Shown: one piece after another, positions 10,993 through 21,895 of the stretch
Numbering within the stretch: position 1 is the first letter of the stretch
How the letters are laid out: every line of letters starts with the position of its first letter
Assembly: GCF_003473485.1 (NCBI RefSeq)
Contig: NC_053042.1
Location: 49,315,762 to 49,379,761 of the forward strand
DNA: 64,000 bases
Direction: 5' to 3'
Source of the DNA: Medicago truncatula
Taxonomy: Eukaryota > Streptophyta > Magnoliopsida > Fabales > Fabaceae
Notes under the pieces: model-generated
Told to the model about the DNA's origin: nothing
What the model saw: only the letters and a program-made list of their open reading frames with translations
The model's database searches: none
Position numbers and translations under genes: made by a program

Positions 10993-12060
10993 TATATTTA
11001 TTTATTTATTTACACGCATTTTAGCACTCTGTAACAGATCCCAGTTAAACATCGCCATTCAATTTCAATTTCAAGGTACAACTCTTTCTCTCTCTAAAGT
11101 CTAATCATCGCTTCCTCTTTCAATTTTCAATTCGTTCATCTTAGCTTTTTGTTTACCGATAAAATGCACGAAAAATGCTCACTCGTGCATACTTTCATGT
11201 TTTTTTTTGCACTGGATCATGATTTTTTGTCTTGTTTTATTGAAGAAGAATCACAGGTTTGGATTTAGCATTCTGTGATTGACATGGTTTCTGATGTTCG
11301 ATTCCGGTATTTTGCATTTCTTATCGTGTAATGCAAATGCTTTCCTATTGCTAATGTTATCTTTGTGGAATCTGTTGATTTTGCATTTTTACAAGAATTT
11401 GTTACAAATCAGAGTTTTGGATATTATAACTGCATGATGCAATATATTATTCAGGTTGATTAGGATGATGATGAATATAGTACAGTTTTAAGCTCATATA
11501 GAAGAAGTAGGATCAAATGTAATCATATATGTAGGAAAATAGTTAATTGGTCACAAATATTTGGACACATTCGAGAAAAGAATAAAATATGTATATTTTT
11601 AAAATAATTAAAAGATATGAATATGTATGTATATATATGTTTTCAAATGCTTGTGACCATGCAAGAGTTGCTCTCATGTGTAATAGAATAAAATCATCAT
11701 ACTATTAGTGTTGGTATAGTATGTACCAAAAGACGATTCTATCAATGTTACTAGTTGATAGTGCTGGCCATTTCTTTTTGGAATGGTTATCTTGTGAAAT
11801 TCCCTTTCACGCTTCATTGAATTTTCCGTTCACATTCATATTTGTAATTGCTTTGTCATTCTAAGTTAATTTCTGCATGGATTTTGATCGACCTTTTCTT
11901 CCGTTTTCTTTCTTGTTTTTTTCTTTTCATAGCTTGTGTTTTTGAAGCTCAAGGACTTACAATGTGAACTTTTATGTTTTTCCCAGTTGACAGTGTGACT
12001 TGGAACTAGCTTTGCATACATTTGGTGTTTGTACTTTGAAGAGCTCTTCCTTCCACCAAA

Positions 12061-13920
12061 ATGAAGTAATACTACCACTCTGCTTTTCGCAAACCTTTAA
12101 CTTTATTTCAGATAATGGTTTAGTCTTTTATCCTTTTTCAACTCATTTGGTCCTATTGATCCGTTGGCATATGAATTTTCAAGCTTTAAATATAAGATTC
12201 ATATGCAAACATGGATGAAAGACCATAGATTTGAAGCTTGAAATTCCATATGCACATGGACCAAAAGGACGTGAAAAAATTATAAATGACCAAATTGTTA
12301 CCTGAAATTAAGTTAAGAGACCACAAGAGTAATGTTGCCTCTGCTTTTTTTATTTGTTTTATTTTTTATTTATTTATTTTTGTAGGGGTAGGGGTGCGTA
12401 AAAGGGTAACTTGGTCTTGTAATAATCCCATCATGAATGAATCTGGGGAAGGGTTGCACCCATTATGGATCTATGTTAGGTTTCCTTTACATCTAGAAAA
12501 AGCTAATTCCACTACTCAAACCTTTAGATGAATTAAATTTGACTTAAGTTTGAACTCCCAGTATTTTGTATATTTTATATAATATATCGTAATAAGTTAA
12601 ACCAAGGAATCTGTTCCTTTTGGATGAACTGAGAAGCAATTGTAGTATTATGAACCTTCGTTTGTTTTATCATTACAGGGGACGTGTGAGATGGGATGAA
12701 GTTAATATTGAAAACATTGAAGCAAACAAGCCTGTGAGGCAAAAAATTACCGAGCCTAAGACTCCTTACCATCCTATGCTGGAAGATGACAGTATGTACA
12801 GAAGATTAGTTAAACTTCATGTCCTTTAAATTTTCTTTTGTTTATCAGAATGAGTCTGTATGGATATCATACGACTATCTATTGAATAACATTAGCAGGA
12901 AAATCATAATATTTTTACATCCTTGAACTGTAATGTTGAATTTATCTTCTCATAGTGGGTATTAAATTCAAAACTTCAGTTTGTGTTCCGCGCACTTAAG
13001 TTTATAAATGAAAAAACTGCTTTACTGGTATAATGCAAGTTTCTGTTCATGGAGTTTGATGAAAATCTTTTTTTGTAATATTATTGTCAAGCCTGTTATT
13101 TACTTCTAGATTAAAAGCTACTTCATGTGCAGCTACTTTTCATCTGAGTAGCTTCATTTTTTAGGCTCTCAATCTCCTGGAAGAGGAGGGTATGATGATG
13201 AATGTGACGGTCAGAAAACCGACCCAGCAAATGCTGAAGAAACTGCTTTTGATAAAGCGGACTCTTGCAGAAGGAAAAAAACTAGGCAATCTGATGGCTG
13301 GACATCATCTGAGGATGAGGCAGATGCAGTAGAACAAAGTGATGAAGGTACTATTATTCATTTAGTGTGTCTAACAAAGATCATTATTGCCATTACCGCC
13401 ATAAAGTGGATACACATCAAAGCATTGCTAAGCTTAGAATTATGTATGTTTATAGGAACATCTTAGCTATCAAATATCAACAATGTATTGAGTTATATTT
13501 ATCACTTTAAGGCTGCTTCAGACTTCAAGAATGCTTGTATAGCGGCGGTGAGTTTAGAAAATATTAAACAAGTTGGTTTTGCATCTGAATAAATTAGGAT
13601 AGAACATGCATATTTGACCCTCACTGCGACCTTTTTCTGAAAATTACCAAAACCGAAGGGTATATGTAATTCTAGTATATGTAATGAGTCTGGCTTTTTC
13701 AATAATGAATTACCAAACCTGATGTTTTGATTCTAAAACAGATGCAAGTTGTAGATTTAAAGAGCACCGAAGGGCCCACTATGATGAATTCCTTCAAGTT
13801 AAAGAACTGAGAAAGCAGGCTGCTCTTCTAGAGAATGGAAGTGACAAGGAGAATAATCGTAATACCGTGCTTGCTGAGGAGAAGAAATCCGACTCATCTT
13901 CTCCAGTGAGTGCTAAGTAA
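12061..13920 (+). CDS. Protein phosphatase inhibitor 2 (PP1 regulatory subunit)
   Basis: Four exons give a 159-residue protein: 12061-12065, 12679-12791, 13165-13347 and 13742-13920. All junctions obey GT-AG and phases agree. Exon 2 carries GRVRWDE and the inhibitor-2 core [17 protein letters not shown], where the TP site matches the kinase site of animal inhibitor-2. Exon 3 is acidic ([15 protein letters not shown]). Exon 4 carries [14 protein letters not shown], equivalent to the HYNE helix that covers the PP1 active site. Plant inhibitor-2 binds type-one phosphatases (TOPPs) and restrains them. Only five coding bases (ATGAA) lie in exon 1. I place it at 12061 because family members begin MKGRVRW and this is the only upstream ATGAA followed by GT. 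That exon is the weakest part; exons 2-4 are firm. A 5' untranslated exon may lie near 11030-11074, which ends in a possible donor. Confidence 0.85.
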
Positions 13921-14875
13921 AGGAGATTGACATCGGGGGGAAATGGCTTCTGTTCAATTCCTCCAACTAAGTGTTTATTAAATACTGTTTGATGAATAAA
14001 ACCCACTTGGTGGTTTCATTACTTTTTGTATTTATGGAAAGGAAATAGCTGACCAATTAACTGATTTATTGTGTCATTCATGTATAAAAAGCTTCTTTTT
14101 CCACTTGGTATGTTCGTCGAAACTTACATGATCCATTTAGACTTGGGTGATTTGCTGCATTAGATTCTGTTGAGCGCCAAGTAGACAATGGAACTTTCTG
14201 CTGCAAGATTTTTCCTGCAGTGACTGGTGTCTTCTAAAATGGGTTAGAATTGGATGCTTTCAAGAATGAATTTAAAAAAATGATACTAGTTTGGCATCCT
14301 CTAGTGTGTATAATATATCCAAGAGAGTTGAGATCCGAAGAAACAGAGGAAATAAGGTGTTACAGTACAGCTCAGAGTTGAATCTATTGTTTTCTTTGAC
14401 AGAAAGCTGAAGTTAGTTAGACAGTTAATTCCCAGCTATATTAGTTAGTGTCTGATATATTCTCGATAGCTAGTTAAGTGGTAAATAATAATTAAGATGC
14501 GATAATCATTTGAAGTTATAAGTTAATTTCACAATTCAGAAGATCTATTGAATAAAATATGTACAGAAATTTATCAACGACACAAGTGGTAGATATATGG
14601 ATCCCTTAACCATTTGTCAACCCCTAAAACAAATCTCAATTATCTTGCAATTATGTAATCTTACAACTTTAGTTTGCCCATAAAAATATGTACAGAAGTT
14701 TGATATCTTGTATTAGTTTAGTTTTTATCCTATTCAAAAATGTATATATCCATGTATTTTTTGAAGTGTCACAAAAATAAATCAATTTTCTGTGGCCCTC
14801 AGACATAGACAGAATGGAATAAAAACAAAACACAGTCACAGATAAAACGTCATAGTGTGGGGAGTGAAGAAAGTA
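13921..14875. other. 3' region of inhibitor-2 gene and spacer
   Basis: No gene was found here. The first few hundred bases are probably 3' untranslated sequence, and the last part is the promoter and leader of the SIS-domain gene. Confidence 0.4.
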
Positions 14876-15496
14876 ATGGCTTCTTCTAGTTCTGTTTCTC
14901 AAGAAGATATGGCTTCAGTGGCCACACAAATCTGCAACCAAATATCCTCCATATTTTCAACCCCCACTCATCCATACCCACCACCACTTGACCTCTTACT
15001 AACCGAACTCTCCACCATCTCCTCTCAAAACGGCCGCGTTTTCCTCTACGGTGTTGGCCGCGAAGGCCTAATGCTCAAAGCCTTCTGCATGCGCTTAGCC
15101 CATCTGGGCCTCTCAGCCCACCTAGTCTTCGACATGACCACTCCTCCAATCACCACCAATGATCTCCTCATTGCCTCCGCTGGTCCAGGCGGCTTCTCCA
15201 CTGTCGATGCTATATGCTCAGTAGCACGATCCAACGGTGGAAGAGTGCTTCTTCTGACTGCTCAGCCAGAGACAGGGTCCTGTGTGAAGCATGCTAGTGT
15301 GGTGGCTTACGTGCCTGCAAAGACTATGGCGAATGATAAAGATGAAGAGGATGTGAAATCAAGACCGTTGCTTCCTATGGGGAGTGTGTATGAAGGTGCA
15401 CTGTTTGTGTTGTTTGAGATGGCTGTGTATAAGTTAGGGGATATTTTAGGTGAGAGTCCTGAAGCCGTTCGATCACGTCATACTAATCTGGAATGA
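14876..15496 (+). CDS. SIS-domain protein, 3-hexulose-6-phosphate isomerase-like
   Basis: A single-exon 206-residue protein starts at MASSSSVSQED; reading further upstream requires a GTG, so the ATG at 14876 is chosen. The SIS sugar-isomerase fold is seen in GRVFLYGVGREGLMLKAFC (phosphosugar-binding loop), LLIASAGPGGFSTV and GGRVLLLTAQ, ending in GSVYEGALFVLFEMAVYKL. Size and order match the archaeal and bacterial PHI family, which converts hexulose-6-phosphate to fructose-6-phosphate. Plants are not known to use that formaldehyde pathway, so the true substrate is unknown and the name rests on family likeness only. No transit peptide is clear. The gene follows the inhibitor-2 gene on the same strand, but they are separate plant transcription units. 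Confidence 0.85.
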   Translation: MASSSSVSQEDMASVATQICNQISSIFSTPTHPYPPPLDLLLTELSTISSQNGRVFLYGVGREGLMLKAFCMRLAHLGLSAHLVFDMTTPPITTNDLLIASAGPGGFSTVDAICSVARSNGGRVLLLTAQPETGSCVKHASVVAYVPAKTMANDKDEEDVKSRPLLPMGSVYEGALFVLFEMAVYKLGDILGESPEAVRSRHTNLE

Positions 15497-16059
15497 AATT
15501 GTATTAGTCTATTAGCTGTTTGATTTTGCTGTGTAAATGCATGATTATAAATGAAAATAAATTGGAGAAAAATTAGTCTATCCATCCTTGAAATTTTATG
15601 AATAGCATATTCCTCGTAACAAATAAGTTAATTATAGATGAGTTTCTTTTCTTTTTAACAATTATAAATTTTCAGAGTACAAAAGAGGTTGAAATCCAAA
15701 AAAAAAGAAGAAACTAAAGCAAAATCAGGCGAGAAGTAGGGCACTGAGAAATTCAAAGATGAAAACATCTTTGGAGACTCCATTGATAGTGCTATTATGG
15801 GTTTCTGTCATGATTCAAATAACCAAGAGGTGAGGAATTTGAAAGATTGACATTTATAATTTCGCACCTTGATGATGATGATGAGAACAAGGTGAAGATG
15901 AGAACAATGTCGTGGTGACAGAATCATAAGAGACTCCTGCCAAAATTGAGGTGATGGAAGGTGTCGAGATGCAACTTGCAAGTGAATTTTGCTGCAAAGA
16001 TTCCTACAGATTTTGAAGCGGCATTGTGACCAAATGTACACCATAAACAATGCGGTCGC
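15497..16059. other. 3' flank and unrecognised spacer
   Basis: The 3' untranslated region of the SIS gene probably ends near 15600. The rest may belong to the retrotransposon relic that follows, but no frame is convincing. Confidence 0.35.
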
Positions 16060-16600
16060 CATTTTTTATGACTTTGCTCGTTTTGAAAAGATGAGTAAGA
16101 CTTAAAGAAAGCATTTAAAGCCTTTGCATATAAAGACACTATGATTGAAGGGAAATCAACCAACATAGTTCTGATATATGGTGTTGCCTCGGTCAATCTT
16201 ATTCCAAAGGGAAATGCTCAAGAAACTTGGAAAGATGAATCAATTTGATGCAAACCATCATGATAATAACATACTTTAATGGGAAAACAATTCTCTCAGA
16301 TGGAGTGGTAAACTAGATCTACAAGTTGGAACTTTGAATAGAGATACCATGTTTGTGGAGATACCCTCGAAATCTAGTTTCAATGCTTTACTTGGAAGAG
16401 ATTGATATCATGCTGTGGGGGCAATACCGTCGACCCTCCATTAATTTTTTTCTTCCTGGAATGATGCTTATGAAATAGAAACTTGGAATGAGGCTTATAA
16501 AGTAGAAGCTGTCAAAGCAGATGACAATCCTAGCAAATTGCAACATTATGCGTCGTATTTGGTTTTTGAAACACGTTGCTTTTGACAATTAATAAATTCT
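16060..16600 (+). mobile_element. Ty3/gypsy retrotransposon relic (protease region)
   Basis: Plus-strand fragments read STNIVLIYGVASVNLIPKG, then TMFVEIPSKSSFNALLGRDW (about 16348-16407), then HAVGAIPSTLH. This order resembles the aspartic protease region and the linker to reverse transcriptase in plant Ty3/gypsy elements, where LLGR-W-H-GA-PSTLH is recurrent. Stops and frame shifts break it, for example a TGA between the W and H blocks. No LTRs were identified. It is a dead fragment. Confidence 0.6.
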
Positions 16601-17930
16601 TTAGTCATTGAAACATATTACGAATTGTTCTTGAATTTGTTGTACATTATGAAATGCTCCCTGCTCACATCATTTCTTCAATCAAAATTACTGCAACTCA
16701 GGGGACTTATTGGCCTGACTCATCATCAATTTGATAAGGTCATGGGATCATATGGTCATTGGTCGAACTAACGGATCATTGATTGAAATGTATGACTAAA
16801 CTGAATGAATGACTCGGTTATATAATTCGGTCTCTATAAAAAATATGTATGCATTAGACCTTATAATTTGCACAGCACTTCAACGGACATTTATGAACAC
16901 GACAAATAAAACATGAGAATTACACACTGTCCAACGGACGTTTCATTTCATCAGTATGTTATATATATGTTTAGCACGTATCATTAAAATCAGAGAAAAA
17001 TACATAATGGTAACAAAACATAGCCACCATGATGGAAAGACAAGTTTCAAATACTCATACAGAGAAGGCAAACTCCAATATGCATTATGTCAGGATCTAC
17101 AAGTTATAATCTGTTAATTCTCATGTGATTGTATTATTTATTTTATACACAGGCATCATTGCCTTTGTTGATCCTCATGTGTTGAATATACACTACACAA
17201 AGGAGGTATGCTAGAAACAAAGAGTAATATATTGTATTCTAGGAGTGTTAACACAAGTCCTGGATTACAAGTAACAGCTCTTGCTTGTTCAGAAAGAAAA
17301 AAATAATAATTCTTGCAGATTCATTATTTTAAAAAACCTGCAGCTTCCTGAAGAAATACAATAATAAAAAGTGATAATGGAAGGGTTCTACAAATAACAA
17401 GCACACCAATTTTTGAGTTCTTTTCCACATTACAGCAATGAAAATCGTATCAATTTACAACTGTTCTCTGCAGAATCAGGACAAATCAAATAAACTTGTC
17501 TTAAAAATTTAATGAACTATGCTACAAACAAGATTGAAGAGGCTCTTCCTCCAACAAGCACACCAATTTTTGAGTTCTTTCCACAAACATTACAACTAGT
17601 GTTGACACACTGCCTGCAGTTGCCAATTTTGAGTACTTTGGCATAGTTTTTGGTTTTTGCTGTTTAATTTTTATTGGGTGAAATCATTGTTGTTGAACTA
17701 TATATTTATGTGCTGTGATGAAATATTTTACTTGAATAGGAAATGCACTGCCTTGAACATAGGTAAAATAGGTTATGAAACTATTGTTACATGAATAATG
17801 TTACATGAATAATGATAAACACACACTCTCCAGGACACACATCCTAACACACATAATTTAGTGGGACCGTATGAATTTGAACCAATAGAAGAGGGTGTCT
17901 TGAAATGTGTGTTACAGAAAGCCCACATTT
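16601..17930. other. Intergenic, no gene seen
   Basis: A block of about 35 bases beginning ACAAGCACACCAATTTTTGA is present twice, near 17396 and 17551. No coding sequence or RNA gene was found. Confidence 0.4.
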
Positions 17931-18607
17931 GGAAGAATTCCGCTCATTATCCAAATGGTTCTGCTCATTCCCAAAGTAAAAGTTCAAAATGCCCCTACGC
18001 ATGTTAACATGCCCCTACGCATGTTAACATGCGTAGCTGACTTAAGCTGCGCTAGTTATAATAGAAACGTAACTTAAGTCACGCTATGTGCTGTAATTAG
18101 CCCAAATAGAACCTCATTCTGCCTCATTTTCAAACAACACACACACAAATCTCATTTTTCTCTCAAATTATCCAACTCCAAAATTCCTTCAACTTCAAAT
18201 CAAACAACACTCCAACAACAAGAACAAGTAAGTTTTCACTTAAATTATGTTGGTATGATAGATTTTTTCACTTAATCTATAATTTTTTAGGTTTATTGTT
18301 TTGTTAAAATTTTAATTTTTTTTTGCAAGAAATAATAGAATGTTACATGTAAATGACTTCTTAATTGTTATGATGTTTAGATACTATGTTAGATTTTTTA
18401 CACTTAGATTAGATTTTTTTAGATATAGGGTTTGTTTAATTTTTATTTTTTTTGCAAGATATGAGCCAATGTTACATGCAAATGAGTAATATTGCTTAAT
18501 TATTTAGATGTTTGCATGTTTATGTTGTAGTTATCATTTTTAGGGTTTATGTTGGAATGAGTTTTTCATTGATTGTGTTTAATTTCTTATTGTGTAGATT
18601 TGAAGCA

Positions 18608-18952
18608 ATGGCAGGGGTGATCGACGTTCATGCAGAATTCAACGGCGGAGAACCTCAGAGGTTGAAGTTCGGTGCCTTGATGTAACGTTAAGAGGTCTCA
18701 AGGATCAACTGAATGAACTCAACCAAAGAGTCAACCCCAAAGACACAAGGAGGGTGGAATATGTTTGGTTAACGTCCAACGCTCGACGGGGGGAGAATAT
18801 CATTCACTTGGGTGGAATTAACGAACGACGAAAACGTGACGAGCATGTTTTGGGAGCACAACATGTTCCAGTGGATGGATATGCGGGTGACGTTGCTGAG
18901 ATCAACTGAAGATATCATCAACAGCTTGATTCCGCCAAAAGATCGTCATTAG
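18608..18952 (+). pseudogene. Broken transposon-encoded ORF with upstream intron
   Basis: The ATG at 18608 opens MAGVIDVHAEFNGGEPQRLK. One frame shift near 18680 is needed to continue into TLRGLKDQLNELNQRVNPKD and RRVEYVWLTSNAR. A second shift leads to ENVTSMF, DMRVTLLRSTEDIINSLI and a TAG at 18950. A 5'-untranslated intron with a good donor (GTAAGT, 18228) and acceptor (TGTGTAG, ending 18597) precedes it, so this was once a real spliced gene. The family is not certain. From memory it resembles small proteins found in legume transposons near plant-mobile-domain or MULE genes, but that is inference. Confidence 0.5.
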
Positions 18953-18962
18953 TTAGGGTAAG

Positions 18963-19293
18963 GTGCATTCCAACTACAACAATTGTCTTACCTCTGAAAT
19001 TGGATAATTCAAACTTGCCAAACGGCCATGACTCAAGCATTTCGCCCAACGTTCATGTTTTTCCTTCGAAAAGATTAAATTCTTGTTATGCTGGTTTAGA
19101 TGAAGGTATTAAGTGTCAAGGAATGAACCTCATTTCGTTGGCACTTGAATATCATCATCTAAAGCAAACCGAACAAAAATTTATTTTTTTCAAAGGAAAA
19201 ACATGAATGCGGGGCGAAATGCTTGAGTCCTGTTGTTTAGCAAGTTTGAATTTACCCCATTCAAAGGTAAGACAATTGTTGTAGTAGGAATGC
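18963..19293. repeat. Hairpin 1 inside the 2.8-kb transposon
   Basis: The left arm (about 18963-19048: TGCATTCCAACTACAACAAT, then TCAAGCATTTCGCCC) is the complement of the right arm (about 19211-19293: GGGCGAAATGCTTGAGTC to TGTTGTAGTAGGAATGCAC). Inner parts also pair, around TTTAGATGA and TCATCATCTAAAG. A transcript across it would fold into a long imperfect stem. Confidence 0.7.
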
Positions 19294-19536
19294 ACATTCC
19301 AACTACAACAATTGTCTTACTCTAGATGGGGCAATTCAAACTTGTTAATCGGCAAGACTCCAACATTAGTAAGCATCTTGAACGATGATATTCAAGTGTC
19401 AAGGAATGCACCTCATTCTTTTGACACTTGAATATCATCATTCAAGATGTTGATCGTATGTTGGAGTCCTGCTGCTTAGCAAGTTCGAATTTGCCCCATT
19501 CAGAGGCAAGATAATTATTGTAGTTGGAAGGTGCAT
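19292..19536. repeat. Hairpin 2, adjacent copy of the same stem
   Basis: The left arm (from 19292: TGCACATTCCAACTACAACA, on to TGATATTCAAGTGTCAA) pairs with the right arm (TTGACACTTGAATATCATCA to TGTAGTTGGAAGGTGCA, ending about 19536). The loop is short, near 19420. Its arms are homologous to those of hairpin 1, so four copies of one sequence alternate in orientation. Confidence 0.7.
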
Positions 19537-19914
19537 GTAATGTAATGTAATTGCTAACATACATGTCGTTTATGTGATGTAACGAAACCTTAATTAGACT
19601 TTTTTATTCGAATTCACACTGTCGCAATTTTTATTCAAATTCGCTGAATTTATTCTAATTTATTTATTGACTTTACTCGAATTTTTAATTCAATACGCAC
19701 GCAATCAATCATAAAATAAATGCAACAATTAACAAAAATAAAGAAACAAAAATAATAGATATAAAATATCATTTTATTAATATAATTCTTATTACATTTA
19801 CAATGGGGTAAAACTAAATCTGCGAAAAAATAAAAACCACCAGAAAACCTACCTAAAATAAAACCACCAGAAAACCTAGCTTCTTGAGGTAAAACTAAAT
19901 TTGCACATTTAGTT

Positions 19915-20049
19915 TTACCCAATCATGTTCTTTTTCCAAGAAAGCTGCTCACTACTTATCTTTTCCCCATCATTCCCACTACTTATCATTCTTTCTCTTT
20001 TTACACCAAAATAAAGAAGGAAAAAAAGAAGGAAATGAACGAGATTCAT
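19915..20049 (-). other. Short ORF downstream of internal TATA, 44 residues
   Basis: The ATG at 20049 starts MNLVHFLLFFLLYFGVKRER, followed by a polar tail. It has the hydrophobic start of a signal-like peptide, but no family is recognised. It could be the first exon of a transposon gene whose remainder is lost. Evidence for translation is only the TATA box upstream. Confidence 0.25.
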
Positions 20050-20117
20050 GGGGGGAGAGAGTGAGGAGGAGAGTGAGAATGTGAGATGATGTGAGGAAAT
20101 GGGGAAGTTTAGAGGTG

Positions 20118-20125
20118 TATTTATA
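20118..20125 (-). promoter_or_regulatory. TATA box inside the 2.8-kb transposon
   Basis: The minus strand reads CCCCTATAAATACACC, a strong TATA context about 70 bases upstream of an ATG at 20049. It faces into the element from the right terminal repeat. Confidence 0.45.
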
Positions 20126-20680
20126 GGGGGGAGATTGTAACATAGGTTATATCTACCATAAATAGGGTCAAAAAACGTGTAAAAACTTAACAAAAACGTG
20201 TAAAAACAATTAAAATGCATTGAACAAAGTCAAAAAAAACGTGTGTTCTTGAGCCAAGAATTAACACTCGCGTGAGTTAACTCACGCCAGTTTGGCAGGT
20301 GGTCAAGAACACGTTTTTTGGACTTTGGTCGGTTATTCAACACTTTTATTGAGTTTTTTGACTGCATTTAGTGCATATGAAACCTATGCACTAAATAATT
20401 TTCAATTAGGCCTTTATTCTTATTTTTTGGTTACATTTAGGCCTTTATTCTAATTTTTTTTATTAACTTTATTCTAATTTTTTTTATTAACTTTATTCTA
20501 AAAAATGTGTAAAATAGTGTTAAAAACGTGTGGATTGAATGTTGAAAAACTGACCACGGGTCAAAAAAACGTTTTATTCTTCAGTTCTGCACCGGCCAAC
20601 TAGCGTGAGTCAGAATACACTAGCGCATGTTAAGTCACGTAGCTAGACTTAACATAAGTACACATTATAACTAGCTCATG

Positions 20681-20964
20681 TTAACATGTGTAGGGGCATT
20701 TTGGACTTTTACTTTGGGAATGAGCGAAACCATTTGAGTAATGAGCAAAATTCCATTTGAAATATGTTTAGTTATTATTTAAGGTTGATAAACTCATTCA
20801 CTTGTTTTATATCCCATTCAACTTAACATGTGTAGGGGCATTTTGGACTTTTACTTTGGGAATGAGCGAAACCATTTGAGTAATGAGCAAAATTCCATTT
20901 GAAATATGTTTAGTTATTATTTAAGGTTGATAAACTCATTCACTTGTTTTATATCCCATTCAAC
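20681..20964. repeat. Perfect 142-bp tandem duplication at the transposon's right end
   Basis: Bases 20681-20822 and 20823-20964 are identical as far as I can read, starting TTAACATGTGTAGGGGCATT and ending ATATCCCATTCAAC. The unit holds the outer part of the terminal repeat plus about 68 bases of flanking DNA. Identity implies a recent duplication. Confidence 0.9.
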
Positions 20965-21224
20965 TTAACATGCACCTCTATGCTGCGTTTTCTTCCTTTT
21001 ATATTATACTCCCTCCGATCTTTTTTATAAGAAGAGAAATCAAAAATCATCAAAACCAAGACAATTATTAGTTGTTGTAATTTTTTGAATATTTTTACAA
21101 ATATACCCTCATAAAAATTTGTGAAGTAATAATTTAATCATTAGAAAGATCTCTAAGTATGAATGAAAGTTTAAGAAAACGAACCTGCAATCTCTCACTT
21201 TTGAGGAAGAGTGATGTTCAATGT

Positions 21225-21887
21225 AGGGGCGTTTGCGGTGCGGTTTGATTCAGTTTTGAGCAAAAATGTCATCCAAACCGCGAAATAAAAAAAACATGCG
21301 GTTTGGTTTGGTTCGGTTGATTTTTAAAAAGTCATCCAAACTAAACCAAACTAATGCGGTTTGGATTGGTTCGGTTTGTGCGGTTTATCGTGAGATAAAA
21401 AATATTACATTAACTCTAATATTGGCAACTTGTTACAAAATAAACATAGGACATTTTATTTTGATGTTTATATGATAAAATATTAGGTAAAACTTATATC
21501 AAAATAGGTAAAATTAAGAAGAAACATAAGCATGAAGCAAATTATTAGGAAGTAAAGGATATAAATTCATCTCTGTAAATGAATTGAAAGAGATGGAAAG
21601 GAATTAGAATCGAACCTAATGGTGCAACAATGAAAAAATTGAATCAAAAGAGATTATTCTTGAGTTATGTAATTGGACTAGTACATATTTAAGTAATATT
21701 TATTATTCTTGCGGTTTGTTTTGGTTCGGTTGCTGAGATGCAAACCGCAAACCGAACCGAACCGTGCGGTTCAGTGCAAAAGTCATCCAAATTCATCCGA
21801 ACCAAGTGCAGTTTTTTGCCGTTTCGATTTGGATTGGTTTGATTTGTGATTTTTCTATTTGGTTGGTTTGATTTTAAACACCCCTAA
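21225..21887. repeat. hAT-type MITE with 8-bp target duplication
   Basis: Termini AGGGGCGTTTG and AAACACCCCTAA form short inverted repeats. The 8 bases TTCAATGT flank both sides (21217-21224 and 21888-21895). Subterminal regions are packed with GCGGTTTGG and AACCGAACC repeats in both orientations, as in plant hAT elements. No transposase is present. Confidence 0.82.
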
Positions 21888-21895
21888 TTCAATGT

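Larger units (their letters stand above)
17931..20754. mobile_element. 2.8-kb terminal-inverted-repeat DNA transposon, non-autonomous
   Basis: The left end (about 17931-18060: GCTCATT, AAATGGTT, GCTCATTCCCAAAGTAAAAG, AATGCCCCTACGCATG) is the reverse complement of the right end (about 20630-20754). The terminal repeats exceed 110 bases with moderate divergence. The inside holds a 5'-leader-like region with an intron, a broken ORF, two hairpins, and a minus-strand TATA with a short ORF. Long TIRs with a gene-bearing centre suggest a Mutator-like element. A target duplication was not resolved (ATTTGGAAG against ATTTGAAAT at best). No transposase catalytic domain is visible. Confidence 0.7.
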
